A stretch of 52,557 nucleotides of DNA from Oscillospiraceae bacterium (lineage in GTDB: Bacteria > Bacillota > Clostridia > Oscillospirales > Oscillospiraceae), in NCBI GenBank assembly GCA_017469795.1, contig JAFUFT010000096.1:1-52557 (forward strand). Reading direction: 5' to 3'. The number at the start of each line of letters is the position of its first letter. Position 1 is the first letter of the stretch. Made by a program: the position numbers and the translations under genes. This document shows, one piece after another, positions 34,454 to 42,335 of this stretch. Under the pieces are notes generated by a model that made no database searches, was not told where the DNA came from, and worked only from the letters and a program-made list of their open reading frames with translations.

Positions 34454-35419
34454 ATGAAAATGACAGTGTACGCAGTCCAGCCGGAGGAGCTTCCGATTTT
34501 CCGCAGCCTGGAACAGCAGGGATTCTTTTCATTTACACTCACGGAGGACAAGCCCTCCGTCAGGAATCTGGAACTGCTCCGGGGCGCAGATGCGGTCAAC
34601 GTGATCTCCGATACGGTGATCACGGAGGAACTCTGGCAGGGGTGGAAACGGATGGGAATCCGGGCCGCAGTGACCCGTACCATCGGGATGGAGCATATGA
34701 ACCGGGAAATCGGCGAGCGCCTTGGGATCCCGGTGTTCAACATCACCTACAGTCCTGCCAGCGTTGCCGATTATGCCATCATGATGATGTTGATGGTCCT
34801 CCGGCATGTCAAGCCCATGATGTACCGGTATCTGGGACAGGACTATACCATGTCCGGATATCTGGGCCGGGAACTGCCGAATCTGACGGTGGGCGTGATC
34901 GGCGCGGGACGGATCGGAACCACGGTGCTGCGGCATCTGACGGGCTTCGGCTGTCGGCTTTGCTATTGGAACCGCAGTCCCAGACCGGAGCTTTCCGACG
35001 TGGCGGAGCGGCTGGAGCTGGAGGAACTGCTCAGGCAGAGCGATATTGTGTCGCTGCACCTGGCCTCCACAGAAGAGACCTGCCGGTTCCTGAACCGGAC
35101 GCGGATTTCCGCCATGAAGCAGGGTGCGGTGCTGATCAATACCGCCCGAGGACCGCTGGTGGATACAGACGCGCTGATCGAGGCGCTGGAAACCGGCCAC
35201 CTGAGCGCTGCGGGGCTGGATGTATTCGACGGCGATCGCAGCATCTACTACCGGGATTTCAAAAACACTTTGGTCAGCAGCAGGCAGAAGGCGATCCTCG
35301 ACGCCATGCCCAACGTCCTGATGCTTCCGCACATGGCCTACTTCACCGACCAGGCCATGGAGGATATGGTGACGAATTCGGTTCAGTCTGTGGCGCAGTA
35401 TTTTGAGGCGAATGAATAA
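34454..35419 (+). CDS. D-isomer-specific 2-hydroxyacid dehydrogenase (VanH/D-LDH-like)
   Basis: 321-residue NAD-dependent dehydrogenase reducing a 2-keto acid to the D-hydroxy acid. The Rossmann motif VGVIGAGRIGTTV, the catalytic Arg region INTARGPLVD and the catalytic His in MLPHMAYFTDQAMEDMV are present. The tail pattern (YYRDFKN, PNVLMLPHMAYFT) resembles D-lactate dehydrogenase and VanH. The position of the usual catalytic Glu appears as Asp (DVFDGD), a conservative change. No vanA- or ddl-like ligase is nearby, so resistance is not implied. It starts 13 nt after ansA with GGTGGTGAT upstream, probably co-transcribed. Confidence 0.9.
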   Translation: MKMTVYAVQPEELPIFRSLEQQGFFSFTLTEDKPSVRNLELLRGADAVNVISDTVITEELWQGWKRMGIRAAVTRTIGMEHMNREIGERLGIPVFNITYSPASVADYAIMMMLMVLRHVKPMMYRYLGQDYTMSGYLGRELPNLTVGVIGAGRIGTTVLRHLTGFGCRLCYWNRSPRPELSDVAERLELEELLRQSDIVSLHLASTEETCRFLNRTRISAMKQGAVLINTARGPLVDTDALIEALETGHLSAAGLDVFDGDRSIYYRDFKNTLVSSRQKAILDAMPNVLMLPHMAYFTDQAMEDMVTNSVQSVAQYFEANE

Positions 35420-35454
35420 AAAAGAACCGGCACGGCGATCGCCGTGCCGGTTCT
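35417..35454 (-). terminator. Bidirectional terminator between convergent genes
   Basis: AGAACCGGCACGGC (35423-35436) pairs perfectly with GCCGTGCCGGTTCT (35441-35454). On the minus strand a TTTTTT run follows, giving a strong end for the DUF4353 operon. On the plus strand the same stem has only a weak T-run for the dehydrogenase operon. Confidence 0.88.
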
Positions 35455-35459
35455 CTGTG

Positions 35460-36617
35460 TTAATGTCGTTTGAAAATCAGCGCTACGCCGATTCCCAGCA
35501 GAATCACCAGAAATGACCCAGCCGTCCACATCCAGGTTCTGGCCGTATAGACCACCGGAGGCTTTGCGCTTTTGAGTGTTTCGCTCTGCTCGGTGATGAC
35601 CGAGAGCAGGTCGTCCATGTTCTGATCTGGCTCCAGCGTTTTGTATTCCTCGGATTTGGCGTAGATCGTCACGTCCGCGTCGATTTTGAAATCCGAAGCA
35701 GCCATGCCGGTGGCGCAGTTGTCGATCTGTACGGAGCCCCCGGACACTGTGACGATGCCGTCGGCGCGGATGCCTTTGCTGGGAGCGTCAATGCTGCAGC
35801 TTCCGCCTGCGATCGTCACATCTCCAGAGGACCGAATCCCGTCATCGAGACAGGAGATACGCAAACTGCCGGACTCCTGGTAAAAGAATCCGGAGGGATC
35901 CTTTATGACAATGCCGTCGTCCTCTGACTCGATGGTCAGACCGGCACCGCACAGCCGGAAACTGTCGTTGGCACTTATGCCGTCACCGGCCGCGGTAATG
36001 TGAATATCGCCGCCGGTGATGCGCAGGCCGTCGTTGGCTTCAATCCCGTGCCGGTAACCGGCCTGGATCGTCAGGGAGCCTGTGCCGTTGACGGTCAGGT
36101 TGTCACTGGAAAACACAGCGCCGTCCCGGCCTGCCTCCAGAGCCTCCGGAGAAAAATCCGAGCCGCTGACAAGCCGATTGTCAGATCCGTCTGCCAGCGT
36201 AAGGAACACTTTCTTTGCCTGCAGTACCTGGAAACAGGCGTCGTCCGGGCAGGAGATCTGCGCCCCATCCAGCAGGATCCAGACCTTAGAGCCGCTGCCC
36301 GCATCCACCAGGACACGGCCCTCCATTTCGCCGGAGAGAACGAAGTATCCGCTGCCGGACAAAAACAGATCCTGATTGAAGAAATAGGCGCCGCCTCCGG
36401 TCACGGTGGAGGCGCTGAGATCGATCGTGGTGGCGGAGGCGCGGTTCCAGTCCCAGGCGAGGTCGTTGCCGGTAAAGTAGCCGGATTCATCCTCCTGGTC
36501 GCCATCGGAAACGGGCTGTATTCCAAACCGGTCTCCAAACATGAACAGCGCGGTAAGCAGGATCGTCAACAGGAGCACGGCAACGCAGATCTGATCAATA
36601 TGTTTGTGCGTTGACAA
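35460..36617 (-). CDS. Membrane-anchored carbohydrate-binding-domain protein (DUF4353-like)
   Basis: 385 residues. An N-terminal membrane helix (about 10-28, VAVLLLTILLTALFMFG) leads to an extracellular body rich in short beta repeats (GDIHITAAGDGISAND, SLRISCLDDGIRSSGDV), with the look of a right-handed beta-helix and of DUF4353 carbohydrate-binding-domain proteins. A second membrane helix lies at the C-terminus (about 362-382), ending in FKRH. It starts at TTG 36617 with AAGGGGG upstream. It is last in the operon with DUF4956 and a VTC-type polymerase, a recurring trio in Clostridia, which suggests a role at the surface in polyphosphate or envelope-polymer biology. That role is inferred. 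Confidence 0.78.
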   Translation of the reverse strand: MSTHKHIDQICVAVLLLTILLTALFMFGDRFGIQPVSDGDQEDESGYFTGNDLAWDWNRASATTIDLSASTVTGGGAYFFNQDLFLSGSGYFVLSGEMEGRVLVDAGSGSKVWILLDGAQISCPDDACFQVLQAKKVFLTLADGSDNRLVSGSDFSPEALEAGRDGAVFSSDNLTVNGTGSLTIQAGYRHGIEANDGLRITGGDIHITAAGDGISANDSFRLCGAGLTIESEDDGIVIKDPSGFFYQESGSLRISCLDDGIRSSGDVTIAGGSCSIDAPSKGIRADGIVTVSGGSVQIDNCATGMAASDFKIDADVTIYAKSEEYKTLEPDQNMDDLLSVITEQSETLKSAKPPVVYTARTWMWTAGSFLVILLGIGVALIFKRH

Positions 36618-36629
36618 GGCCAGGCCCCC

Positions 36630-37301
36630 TTATCCCATGTAATCTCCGTTATAGCTGACCAGCACGGCGCTTTCTACGCCGCCGATTTCGGAGAGCTCAT
36701 TGACAAAATCTGTGTTGTCGTCCTTCATGCGGATCTCAAGATTCAGCTCCACCAGCCCTCTCTGGGCGGTTTTGCTCTTGACGGTGTACTTCCGGATGCG
36801 GGCGCCGAGGAACTCCAGCGCCTTGGCTTCGCTGTCATGCCCGTCGCAGCGGAGCACGACGATGTAGGGATTGGACATATCGCGGCGGTTGGCAAAGATC
36901 AGAATGATCACGCCGATGAGAACGCTGCCGAAGATGGCCAGAGGAAGCATACCGGCCGCCAGCACGATGCCGCCGGCAATGGCCCAGAACAAAAACGCGA
37001 TGTCCAGAGGTTCTTTGATGGCGGTGCGGAACCGGACGATGGACAGGGCACCCACCATGCCCAGAGACAGGACCACGTTGGATGTGACCGCAAGGATCAC
37101 CAGCGTTGTGATCATGGTAAGAGCCACCAGCGTTACTCCAAAGCTGGAGGAGTACATGACGCCGGAGTAGGTCTTTTTGTAGATCAGGAAAATGAACAGT
37201 CCCAGACCGAAGGCCAGAATCAGGGCCAGCGCCATGTCCAGGATGCTGACGGCGGCAACGTTCTCCAGAAAGCTGGATTTAAAGATGTCACTGAATGTCA
37301 T
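36630..37301 (-). CDS. DUF4956 multi-pass membrane protein
   Basis: 223 residues with about four membrane helices in the first two thirds (for example LALILAFGLGLFIFLIY and GIVLAAGMLPLAIFGSVLIGVIILIF). The conserved LSLGMVGALSIVRFRTAIKEP loop is the DUF4956 hallmark, and a cytoplasmic alpha/beta tail (about 140-223) follows. Function is unknown. The gene lies 30 nt downstream of a VTC-type polymerase, the usual neighbour of this family, so it may be the channel or anchor for that enzyme's product. AGGAGCG precedes the ATG. Confidence 0.86.
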   Translation of the reverse strand: MTFSDIFKSSFLENVAAVSILDMALALILAFGLGLFIFLIYKKTYSGVMYSSSFGVTLVALTMITTLVILAVTSNVVLSLGMVGALSIVRFRTAIKEPLDIAFLFWAIAGGIVLAAGMLPLAIFGSVLIGVIILIFANRRDMSNPYIVVLRCDGHDSEAKALEFLGARIRKYTVKSKTAQRGLVELNLEIRMKDDNTDFVNELSEIGGVESAVLVSYNGDYMG

Positions 37302-37331
37302 AAGAAACGCTCCTTTAAGGATTTTTTTGTT

Positions 37332-38009
37332 TTAACCGTATATTCTGCACTGGGCGTATTTTGAGAACGCGCCGACTCTTCTACCCGGCGTCTGAACTGC
37401 GTCCCGAATGATGGAGGGAAGGTAGTCGTCCCACTTGACCTCCAAAATGATGGGCGCCTCTCCGGCGGGGATGGTCGTGCAGTTCCAGTCCAGGAATCCA
37501 AGACAGGAGAGACTGGTGCGGATGTTGTAGTCGAAGGTGACACGGACATTGCCGGGGCCGTAGATAAAGGGCTGCCGGGTGTAGTCCACGATGGTCTTGG
37601 GCCGAAGCTGCTGATACCGCATTTTACAGTACAGCTCCTGGATCAGGGAATGGGGAGAAGAACACATCCATTCAATGTCCCCGTCGAGGACCTTCTGCAC
37701 CTCTTCCGCAGTCATGGGGGCGCTGAATTTCGTCCCGACGCCGTTGAGGCGGCTCTTTTTCTCCAACTGAATAAAGGAGGTGTCCCCGTTATAGTAGCGG
37801 ATCCGGAACTTTTCGCGCATATTGACGCCGTTGAGCTTCTCCCGAAGGGCCTTGTCGTCAAGGTTATCGAAATACAGGCTTCGGATCAGATATTTCCCGT
37901 CGATCGCGTGCGGGTCAGGCTGGGCCACGGCCCGGAGTCTTGCGCGAATGGCCAGAAGATCCGCCCAGGTTATCTCGTGCTTCCATTCGTGCCGGTATTG
38001 GATGGGCAA
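37332..38009 (-). CDS. VTC-domain polyphosphate polymerase-like protein
   Basis: 225-residue protein of the VTC superfamily (CYTH-like triphosphate tunnel fold). The eukaryotic VTC4 core makes polyphosphate from ATP. Tunnel residues are visible: RHEWKHEI, IRSLYFDN, REKFRIRYYNGD with Arg-x-Arg, LEKKSR, and ILEVKWDDYLP with the metal Glu and a Lys. It is soluble, without membrane helices. It starts at TTG 38009 with AAAGGG upstream and is the first gene of the three-gene operon. Biochemical activity in bacteria is inferred from the fold and residues. Confidence 0.85.
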   Translation of the reverse strand: MPIQYRHEWKHEITWADLLAIRARLRAVAQPDPHAIDGKYLIRSLYFDNLDDKALREKLNGVNMREKFRIRYYNGDTSFIQLEKKSRLNGVGTKFSAPMTAEEVQKVLDGDIEWMCSSPHSLIQELYCKMRYQQLRPKTIVDYTRQPFIYGPGNVRVTFDYNIRTSLSCLGFLDWNCTTIPAGEAPIILEVKWDDYLPSIIRDAVQTPGRRVGAFSKYAQCRIYG

Positions 38010-38046
38010 GCTTTCACGCCCTTTCTTGCTTGAAAATACAAAATTA

Positions 38047-38075
38047 AGTATACAAAATAATGTATCAAATTACAA
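38047..38075 (-). promoter_or_regulatory. Promoter of the VTC-DUF4956-DUF4353 operon
   Basis: Minus strand: TTGTAA (38075-38070), 17-nt spacer, TATACT (38052-38047), in a very AT-rich gap. Confidence 0.7.
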
Positions 38076-38085
38076 TCATTATTTG

Positions 38086-38125
38086 AAAAAATTCCCGTCC
38101 GGACATTCCAGAGTCCGGACGGGAA
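38086..38125 (-). terminator. Terminator after the nhaC-type gene
   Basis: TTCCCGTCCGGAC (38092-38104) pairs perfectly with GTCCGGACGGGAA (38113-38125); on the minus strand TTTTTT follows. Confidence 0.92.
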
Positions 38126-38138
38126 ATCATAGACGAGA

Positions 38139-39647
38139 TCAGTTAAGGCCCGGCTCACCCCGGTAGTGCCACTTGGCAATCAGCACGAAGGCCAGCAGGA
38201 GCGCGACACCGATCAGCAGTCCGGCGATTCCGCCAATGAGTGAATTCTCAATAAAGCCGGAGATCAGATAGACCAGGAAGGTGGTTCCGGCCACCAGGCC
38301 GCCGTACTGCATCTGAGACTCCACATGGTTGACATGGTTGCAACCGGCGCCGGTGGAACTGAGAATGGTAGTGTCGGAGATGGGACTGAGGTGGTCACCG
38401 CAGATGCTTCCGCCCAGGACCGCCGCTGTGGTCAGGACCGTCAAAGGCTTCATCTCAAACATAAAGACGGAAGCAGTGATGGGAAGCATGATGGCGAAGG
38501 TGCCCCAGGATGTTCCGGTGGAGAACGCCAACAAGAGCGCAACCAGGAAGAAGATTGCGGGCATCAGGTTCAGGACCACGTGGTATTTCTCCACAAGAGC
38601 CGCCACGAAACCTCCCGCGTCTAGATAATCGCCGCCGCAGATGCCGCCCAGCGTCCAGGCAAAGACCAGGATCAGCGTGGCGGGGACCATGTTGACAAAG
38701 CCCTGTACCAGGCCGTCCATGAACACCTTCGGCGTCACGATCCTGCGGGGCAGATACAGCAGCGCCACCACGATCACCGTATAGACCGCGCCCATGGCAA
38801 GCCCCACGATGGCGTCACAACCCGCGAAGGCGTCGCCGATGCTGATGCCGCCATCAAAGAATCCGCCGGTATAGAGCATGGACACGATGGACAGCACGAT
38901 CAGGGAGACCACGGGGAGAATCAGGTCAAAGACCTTGCCCTTGCCGTGGGCTTCCTCCTGCTGCGATTCCCGGACCAGCTCACTTGCCCGGGCCTCCAGC
39001 TCGTATTTGCGCATTTTGCCGAAATCCACCGCCAGAACCGTGGTCAGCAGGATCAGGATCAGAGAGAACCAGGAATAGAAGTTAAAGGGGATCGTATGCA
39101 TGAACAGGGTGAAGCCGTCGAGTCCCGTGCCCTCAGGCAGGGAGGAACTTACCGCGGCCGCCCAGGATGAGATCGGTGCGATGATGCAGATGGGCGCGGC
39201 TGTGGAGTCGATGATGTAGGCCAGCTTTTCTCTGGAAATCTTATGCCGGTCGGTGATCGGGCTCATGACGGTGCCCACGGTCAGACAGTTGAAATAGTCG
39301 TCCACGAAGATGATGATGCCAAGCGCCATGGTGGCCAGCAGGGCCTGCTTCCGGGTTTTCAGCCGGTTTGCGGCCCACTTGGCGTATTCGTGGGTGGCGC
39401 CGGACAGGTTCATCAGATGGACGATCATGACCAGCAGGATGATGAAGATCAGGACGCCGATGTTTCCGTGAACCTTGTCCCCGATGACGTCGAACATGGT
39501 TGTGACCATGGCAAATCCGTCAAAATGTGTGAACAGACCCGCGCCGACGATGATGCCGATCAGCAGAGAGAAGTTAACTTCTTTCGTAATCAGACTGACA
39601 ACGATCGCCAAAAGGGGCGGCACCAATGCCCAGAAGGTTGCGTTCAT
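38139..39647 (-). CDS. nhaC: NhaC-family Na+/H+ antiporter (or related organic-ion exchanger)
   Basis: 502-residue multi-pass transporter with about 11-12 hydrophobic helices, of the NhaC / ion transporter superfamily. Characteristic stretches: GIIIFVDDYFNCLTVGTVMSPI, DSTAAPICIIAPISSWAAA, FSTGTSWGTFAIMLPI and CGDHLSPISDTTILSS. NhaC members exchange Na+ for H+, while some relatives exchange malate/lactate or amino acids, so the exact substrate is open. GAGAGGAAAG precedes ATG 39647. It lies 27 nt downstream of the ATP-grasp gene, probably in one operon. Confidence 0.87.
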   Translation of the reverse strand: MNATFWALVPPLLAIVVSLITKEVNFSLLIGIIVGAGLFTHFDGFAMVTTMFDVIGDKVHGNIGVLIFIILLVMIVHLMNLSGATHEYAKWAANRLKTRKQALLATMALGIIIFVDDYFNCLTVGTVMSPITDRHKISREKLAYIIDSTAAPICIIAPISSWAAAVSSSLPEGTGLDGFTLFMHTIPFNFYSWFSLILILLTTVLAVDFGKMRKYELEARASELVRESQQEEAHGKGKVFDLILPVVSLIVLSIVSMLYTGGFFDGGISIGDAFAGCDAIVGLAMGAVYTVIVVALLYLPRRIVTPKVFMDGLVQGFVNMVPATLILVFAWTLGGICGGDYLDAGGFVAALVEKYHVVLNLMPAIFFLVALLLAFSTGTSWGTFAIMLPITASVFMFEMKPLTVLTTAAVLGGSICGDHLSPISDTTILSSTGAGCNHVNHVESQMQYGGLVAGTTFLVYLISGFIENSLIGGIAGLLIGVALLLAFVLIAKWHYRGEPGLN

Positions 39648-39674
39648 ATATTCACTTTCCTCTCTCTTTTGCCT

Positions 39675-40673
39675 TTAGACTTTCATATATTTCCGGTATT
39701 CAGTAAGGCTGCCGTATTGGTCATTACGCAGGAACCGGCCCTTTGGTTCAAAGACGCCGGGGAACTCATTTCCCTCCACGATCAGCGGGCCAGTTTCCGA
39801 GATCGCCACGTCCCATCCGATATAACCGAGCTCCGGCGTCACGGCGGCGGCTTTGCAGACCATTTCCTTTGCCTCTTCGAAGAAGGGGACCTGGAAGCCG
39901 ATGATGCTCTGTCCGGTCATGGGATGCACTTCGAATACATTATTTTCTCCGTCCACGGCGGGATAAAGGGCTTTGCCGCTCTGATCCAAAAACGTGTACA
40001 TTCCGCCGCTGGAGAAGTTGTCCAGAAATTTCCCCTCGTTTCCGAGCTTCAGGATGGCCTGAAGCAGATGGCCCTCAGTTCCGTCGAAGAATGTGAACAT
40101 TCTGAGGGTGTTGACGGAATGGGGATAAAGCACGGCCAGGTCCGGATGCTGGACGATGACCTCCTCCACAAGCATCTGACCGTTTTCCACAAGAGAGCGG
40201 TAGAGCTCCTCCGGGGATCCCTCCAGGGTGATCTTGTCGATCCCCCGGCCGCCGTACCCGTTGGGGGGCTTGGCGATGAAGGTGGGCTGCTGCTGCACGA
40301 AGCGGAGGAAATCCTCCTGAGTGGACCTGCGGAGGTCCAGCCACTGCCGGTGCAGGAATTCGGAATAGGCGGCGTAGAAGTTTCCTTTGTCCTCGATGGC
40401 CGCCATTTTTTCCTTGCTGTTGTAGCGCCGCACGATGGAATTGTTTTTCCCGCGGGTATTATAAGTTCTGCGCTGCCGTCCGGACAGGTTCCAGAAATCA
40501 AATTCCCGGTAGTCATTGTAACCGGCCTGGTAACGCAGGCCGCACCAGATCATATCTCCGACGATCAGGGCACTGGGACGGTGGGAGACGTTGGCGGTGT
40601 CCCGAATGGAATCCCGAAACCGCTGAAAGTCGAGATGCTTGACACAGTGCAGCAGATATTGAATACGGTTCAT
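39675..40673 (-). CDS. Sugar-transfer-associated ATP-grasp domain protein
   Basis: 332-residue protein with the ATP-grasp family pattern annotated as sugar-transfer associated. FIAKPPNGYGGRGIDKI is the nucleotide-binding glycine-rich loop, and EEVIVQHP and a C-terminal metal site (YIGWDVAISETGPLIVEGNEFPG) follow. Such genes often sit in polysaccharide or teichoic-type loci, but here the neighbour is an ion antiporter, so the ligated substrate cannot be named. GGAGT precedes ATG 40673. It is first in the operon, with a strong promoter. Confidence 0.85.
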   Translation of the reverse strand: MNRIQYLLHCVKHLDFQRFRDSIRDTANVSHRPSALIVGDMIWCGLRYQAGYNDYREFDFWNLSGRQRRTYNTRGKNNSIVRRYNSKEKMAAIEDKGNFYAAYSEFLHRQWLDLRRSTQEDFLRFVQQQPTFIAKPPNGYGGRGIDKITLEGSPEELYRSLVENGQMLVEEVIVQHPDLAVLYPHSVNTLRMFTFFDGTEGHLLQAILKLGNEGKFLDNFSSGGMYTFLDQSGKALYPAVDGENNVFEVHPMTGQSIIGFQVPFFEEAKEMVCKAAAVTPELGYIGWDVAISETGPLIVEGNEFPGVFEPKGRFLRNDQYGSLTEYRKYMKV

Positions 40674-40755
40674 GTTTTTACTCCTGAATGCATTTTCGTC
40701 TGATTATGTGGTGTTTGACATCTGATTTACACGAAATCCACACAATCTTTTTTCG

Positions 40756-40784
40756 ATTATAATACGACATATTTCTTTTTTCAA
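40756..40784 (-). promoter_or_regulatory. Promoter of the ATP-grasp/nhaC operon
   Basis: Minus strand: TTGAAA (40784-40779), 17-nt spacer, TATAAT (40761-40756). The leader is about 75 nt. The gap 40674-40847 contains nothing else recognisable. Confidence 0.75.
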
Positions 40785-40847
40785 CTACATAATGTAACCA
40801 TTTATCGTAATAAAGGGACTGCAGAGATTAACCGGCGGCAGATCGAG

Positions 40848-40876
40848 TTGCGCAAACCGCATCCTTATGATAGAAT
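40848..40876 (+). promoter_or_regulatory. Promoter of the ylmH operon
   Basis: TTGCGC (40848-40853), 17-nt spacer ending TGA, TAGAAT (40871-40876). Transcription would start near 40883, right at the GGGAGGT ribosome site, giving a leader of about 14 nt. Confidence 0.6.
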
Positions 40877-40896
40877 GATTCCCGGGAGGTGTGTCC

Positions 40897-41694
40897 ATGG
40901 ACAAGCAGAAACTCATTCAGTCCCTGTCGGAATCGGCGGAGGATGCGGTGCTTCTGGCCCATGTCTGGGACAAGCTCTCGGCGGGAAGCCGGCGGAACTG
41001 CCCCGCGTCCTCCGGGTTCCTCACCGGAAGGGAACAGGTCCTGGTCCTGCAGATGGCCCGGCGGGGCGGGTTGGAGGAACCGGCTTTTTTCGGCGGCTAT
41101 CCGGGGGCGGAGCGGCAGATCGCCGCGTATATCCCGGATTATTATATGCCGGATGACTTTTTTTACAGCAGCGACAGCCCGGTCTGCGCCCTGCGGGTCA
41201 GCTTTTCCGGCTACGATACCCTCAGCCACCGGGATTTTCTCGGCAGTTTGATGGGTCAGGGGATCAAACGGGAAACCATCGGGGATCTCCTGCCCGAGGA
41301 GGGCCACTGCGACGTGGTGGTTCTCCGGGAGATGGCGGACTATCTGGCCGATCAGTTGACCCAGGTCGGCCGGGCAAAGGTGAATACCAGACGGATCGAA
41401 CTGACGGAACTGCGGGTCCCGGAGCAGAAGGTCCAAAGGATCACGGATACGGTGGCCTCCCTGCGGCTTGACAGTGTGACGGCGTCCGGGTTCCGGCAGG
41501 GGAGAAGCAAGGCCGCCTCACTCATTTCCGCCGGCAAAGCGGAGCTGAACCACATGACGGCGCTGAAGCCGGACGCCCTCGTTTCGGAGGGAGACGTGAT
41601 CTCGGTCCGGGGACTTGGAAAACTCCGGGTGGCCGAGGTGCGGGGACAGACAAAAAAAGGCAGGATCTCCGTGGTCTTGGAACGGTTTCTATAG
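40897..41694 (+). CDS. ylmH: S4-domain RNA-binding protein YlmH
   Basis: 265-residue YlmH. An N-terminal mixed domain (about 1-175, with YYMPDDF and LRVSFSGYDTLSHRDFLGSLMG) precedes an S4 RNA-binding domain (about 180-245, including GRSKAASLISAGKAELNH and GDVISVRGLGKL). The family is linked to division-site gene clusters and more recently to ribosome-associated quality control; the role here is inferred from homology. ATG 40897 has GGGAGGT 6 nt upstream. A GTG at 40891 is less likely. The usual division-cluster partners (sepF, divIVA) are absent. Confidence 0.92.
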   Translation: MDKQKLIQSLSESAEDAVLLAHVWDKLSAGSRRNCPASSGFLTGREQVLVLQMARRGGLEEPAFFGGYPGAERQIAAYIPDYYMPDDFFYSSDSPVCALRVSFSGYDTLSHRDFLGSLMGQGIKRETIGDLLPEEGHCDVVVLREMADYLADQLTQVGRAKVNTRRIELTELRVPEQKVQRITDTVASLRLDSVTASGFRQGRSKAASLISAGKAELNHMTALKPDALVSEGDVISVRGLGKLRVAEVRGQTKKGRISVVLERFL

Positions 41695-41704
41695 GAGGAA
41701 AGAT

Positions 41705-42178
41705 ATGATCACATCCATTTGGACGCCCCCGGGTGGAGACGGTACGGTGGCGAAAACCCTGCGGGAAGAGGTGTTCTGCAAGGAACTGGGGCTTCCTCCG
41801 GAGGCCGGTTGGGACGAATCGGATCGATACGCCTTTCATCTGGTGCTGATGATGGAGGATGTCCCGGTGGCGGCGGGACGTCTGAGCTATGGCGGCGCGG
41901 GTACGGCGATGCTCAGCCGGATCTGCGTTGCAAAAAAGTACCGCCGCCAGGGAATCGGCGACGGTCTGGTCAAGATCATGGATTTCAAAGCCGCAATGAT
42001 GGGGATGGGACATTCCACTGTAGAAGTTCCCCAATCCCTGCTTCCGTTCTACACGCGGCTTGGATATGAGGCGGACGGCGCGCCGCTGGAACGCTGGGGG
42101 ATCCTGCTGACCCCTATGAAAAAGGAGACGAACGATGGAACAAGAGAAAATTGCGCGCATCAATGCGCTTGCCCATAA
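41705..42178 (+). CDS. GNAT family N-acetyltransferase
   Basis: 157-residue acetyltransferase of the GNAT fold. The acetyl-CoA loop is visible in RICVAKKYRRQGIGDGLVKIM (R/Q-x-x-G-x-G/A form, QGIGDG), followed by the C-terminal LPFYTRLGYEADG segment typical of the family. The substrate is unknown. GGAGG lies just before ATG 41705, 10 nt after ylmH. Its 3' end overlaps the DUF896 gene by 44 nt, so the three are one operon. Confidence 0.88.
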   Translation: MITSIWTPPGGDGTVAKTLREEVFCKELGLPPEAGWDESDRYAFHLVLMMEDVPVAAGRLSYGGAGTAMLSRICVAKKYRRQGIGDGLVKIMDFKAAMMGMGHSTVEVPQSLLPFYTRLGYEADGAPLERWGILLTPMKKETNDGTRENCAHQCACP

Positions 42179-42335
42179 GGCCAAGGCGGAGGGCCTGACT
42201 CCTGAGGAAATCGCGGAGCGGGACATGCTCCGGAAGGAGTATATCGCCGATTTCAAGCGCAGCCTCATCGGTCAGCTCGACGCAATCACGATCGTGGAGC
42301 CGGACGGGACAAAGCACAAGCTCAAGAAACGCTGA
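42135..42335 (+). CDS. DUF896 family small protein (YnzC-like)
   Basis: 66 residues: EKIARINALAHKAKAEGLTP forms the N-terminal helix pair, with LRKEYIADFKRSLIGQLD following, the DUF896 signature. It is a soluble, helical, basic-tailed protein (KHKLKKR) of unknown function; Bacillus relatives belong to an SOS-linked operon. AAAGGAG lies 7 nt before the ATG, inside the GNAT gene. Its stop overlaps the 3' end of the convergent M50 gene by 14 nt. Confidence 0.92.
   Translation: MEQEKIARINALAHKAKAEGLTPEEIAERDMLRKEYIADFKRSLIGQLDAITIVEPDGTKHKLKKR

Noticed and set aside
34454..35419. Vancomycin-resistance locus suggested by the VanH-like gene
   Set aside because: No vanA/ddl-type ligase, vanX-type dipeptidase or two-component genes adjoin it.
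39243..40703. 486-codon open frame opposite nhaC and the ATP-grasp gene
   Set aside because: It spans two real genes and their gap on the other strand and has no domain or start signal.
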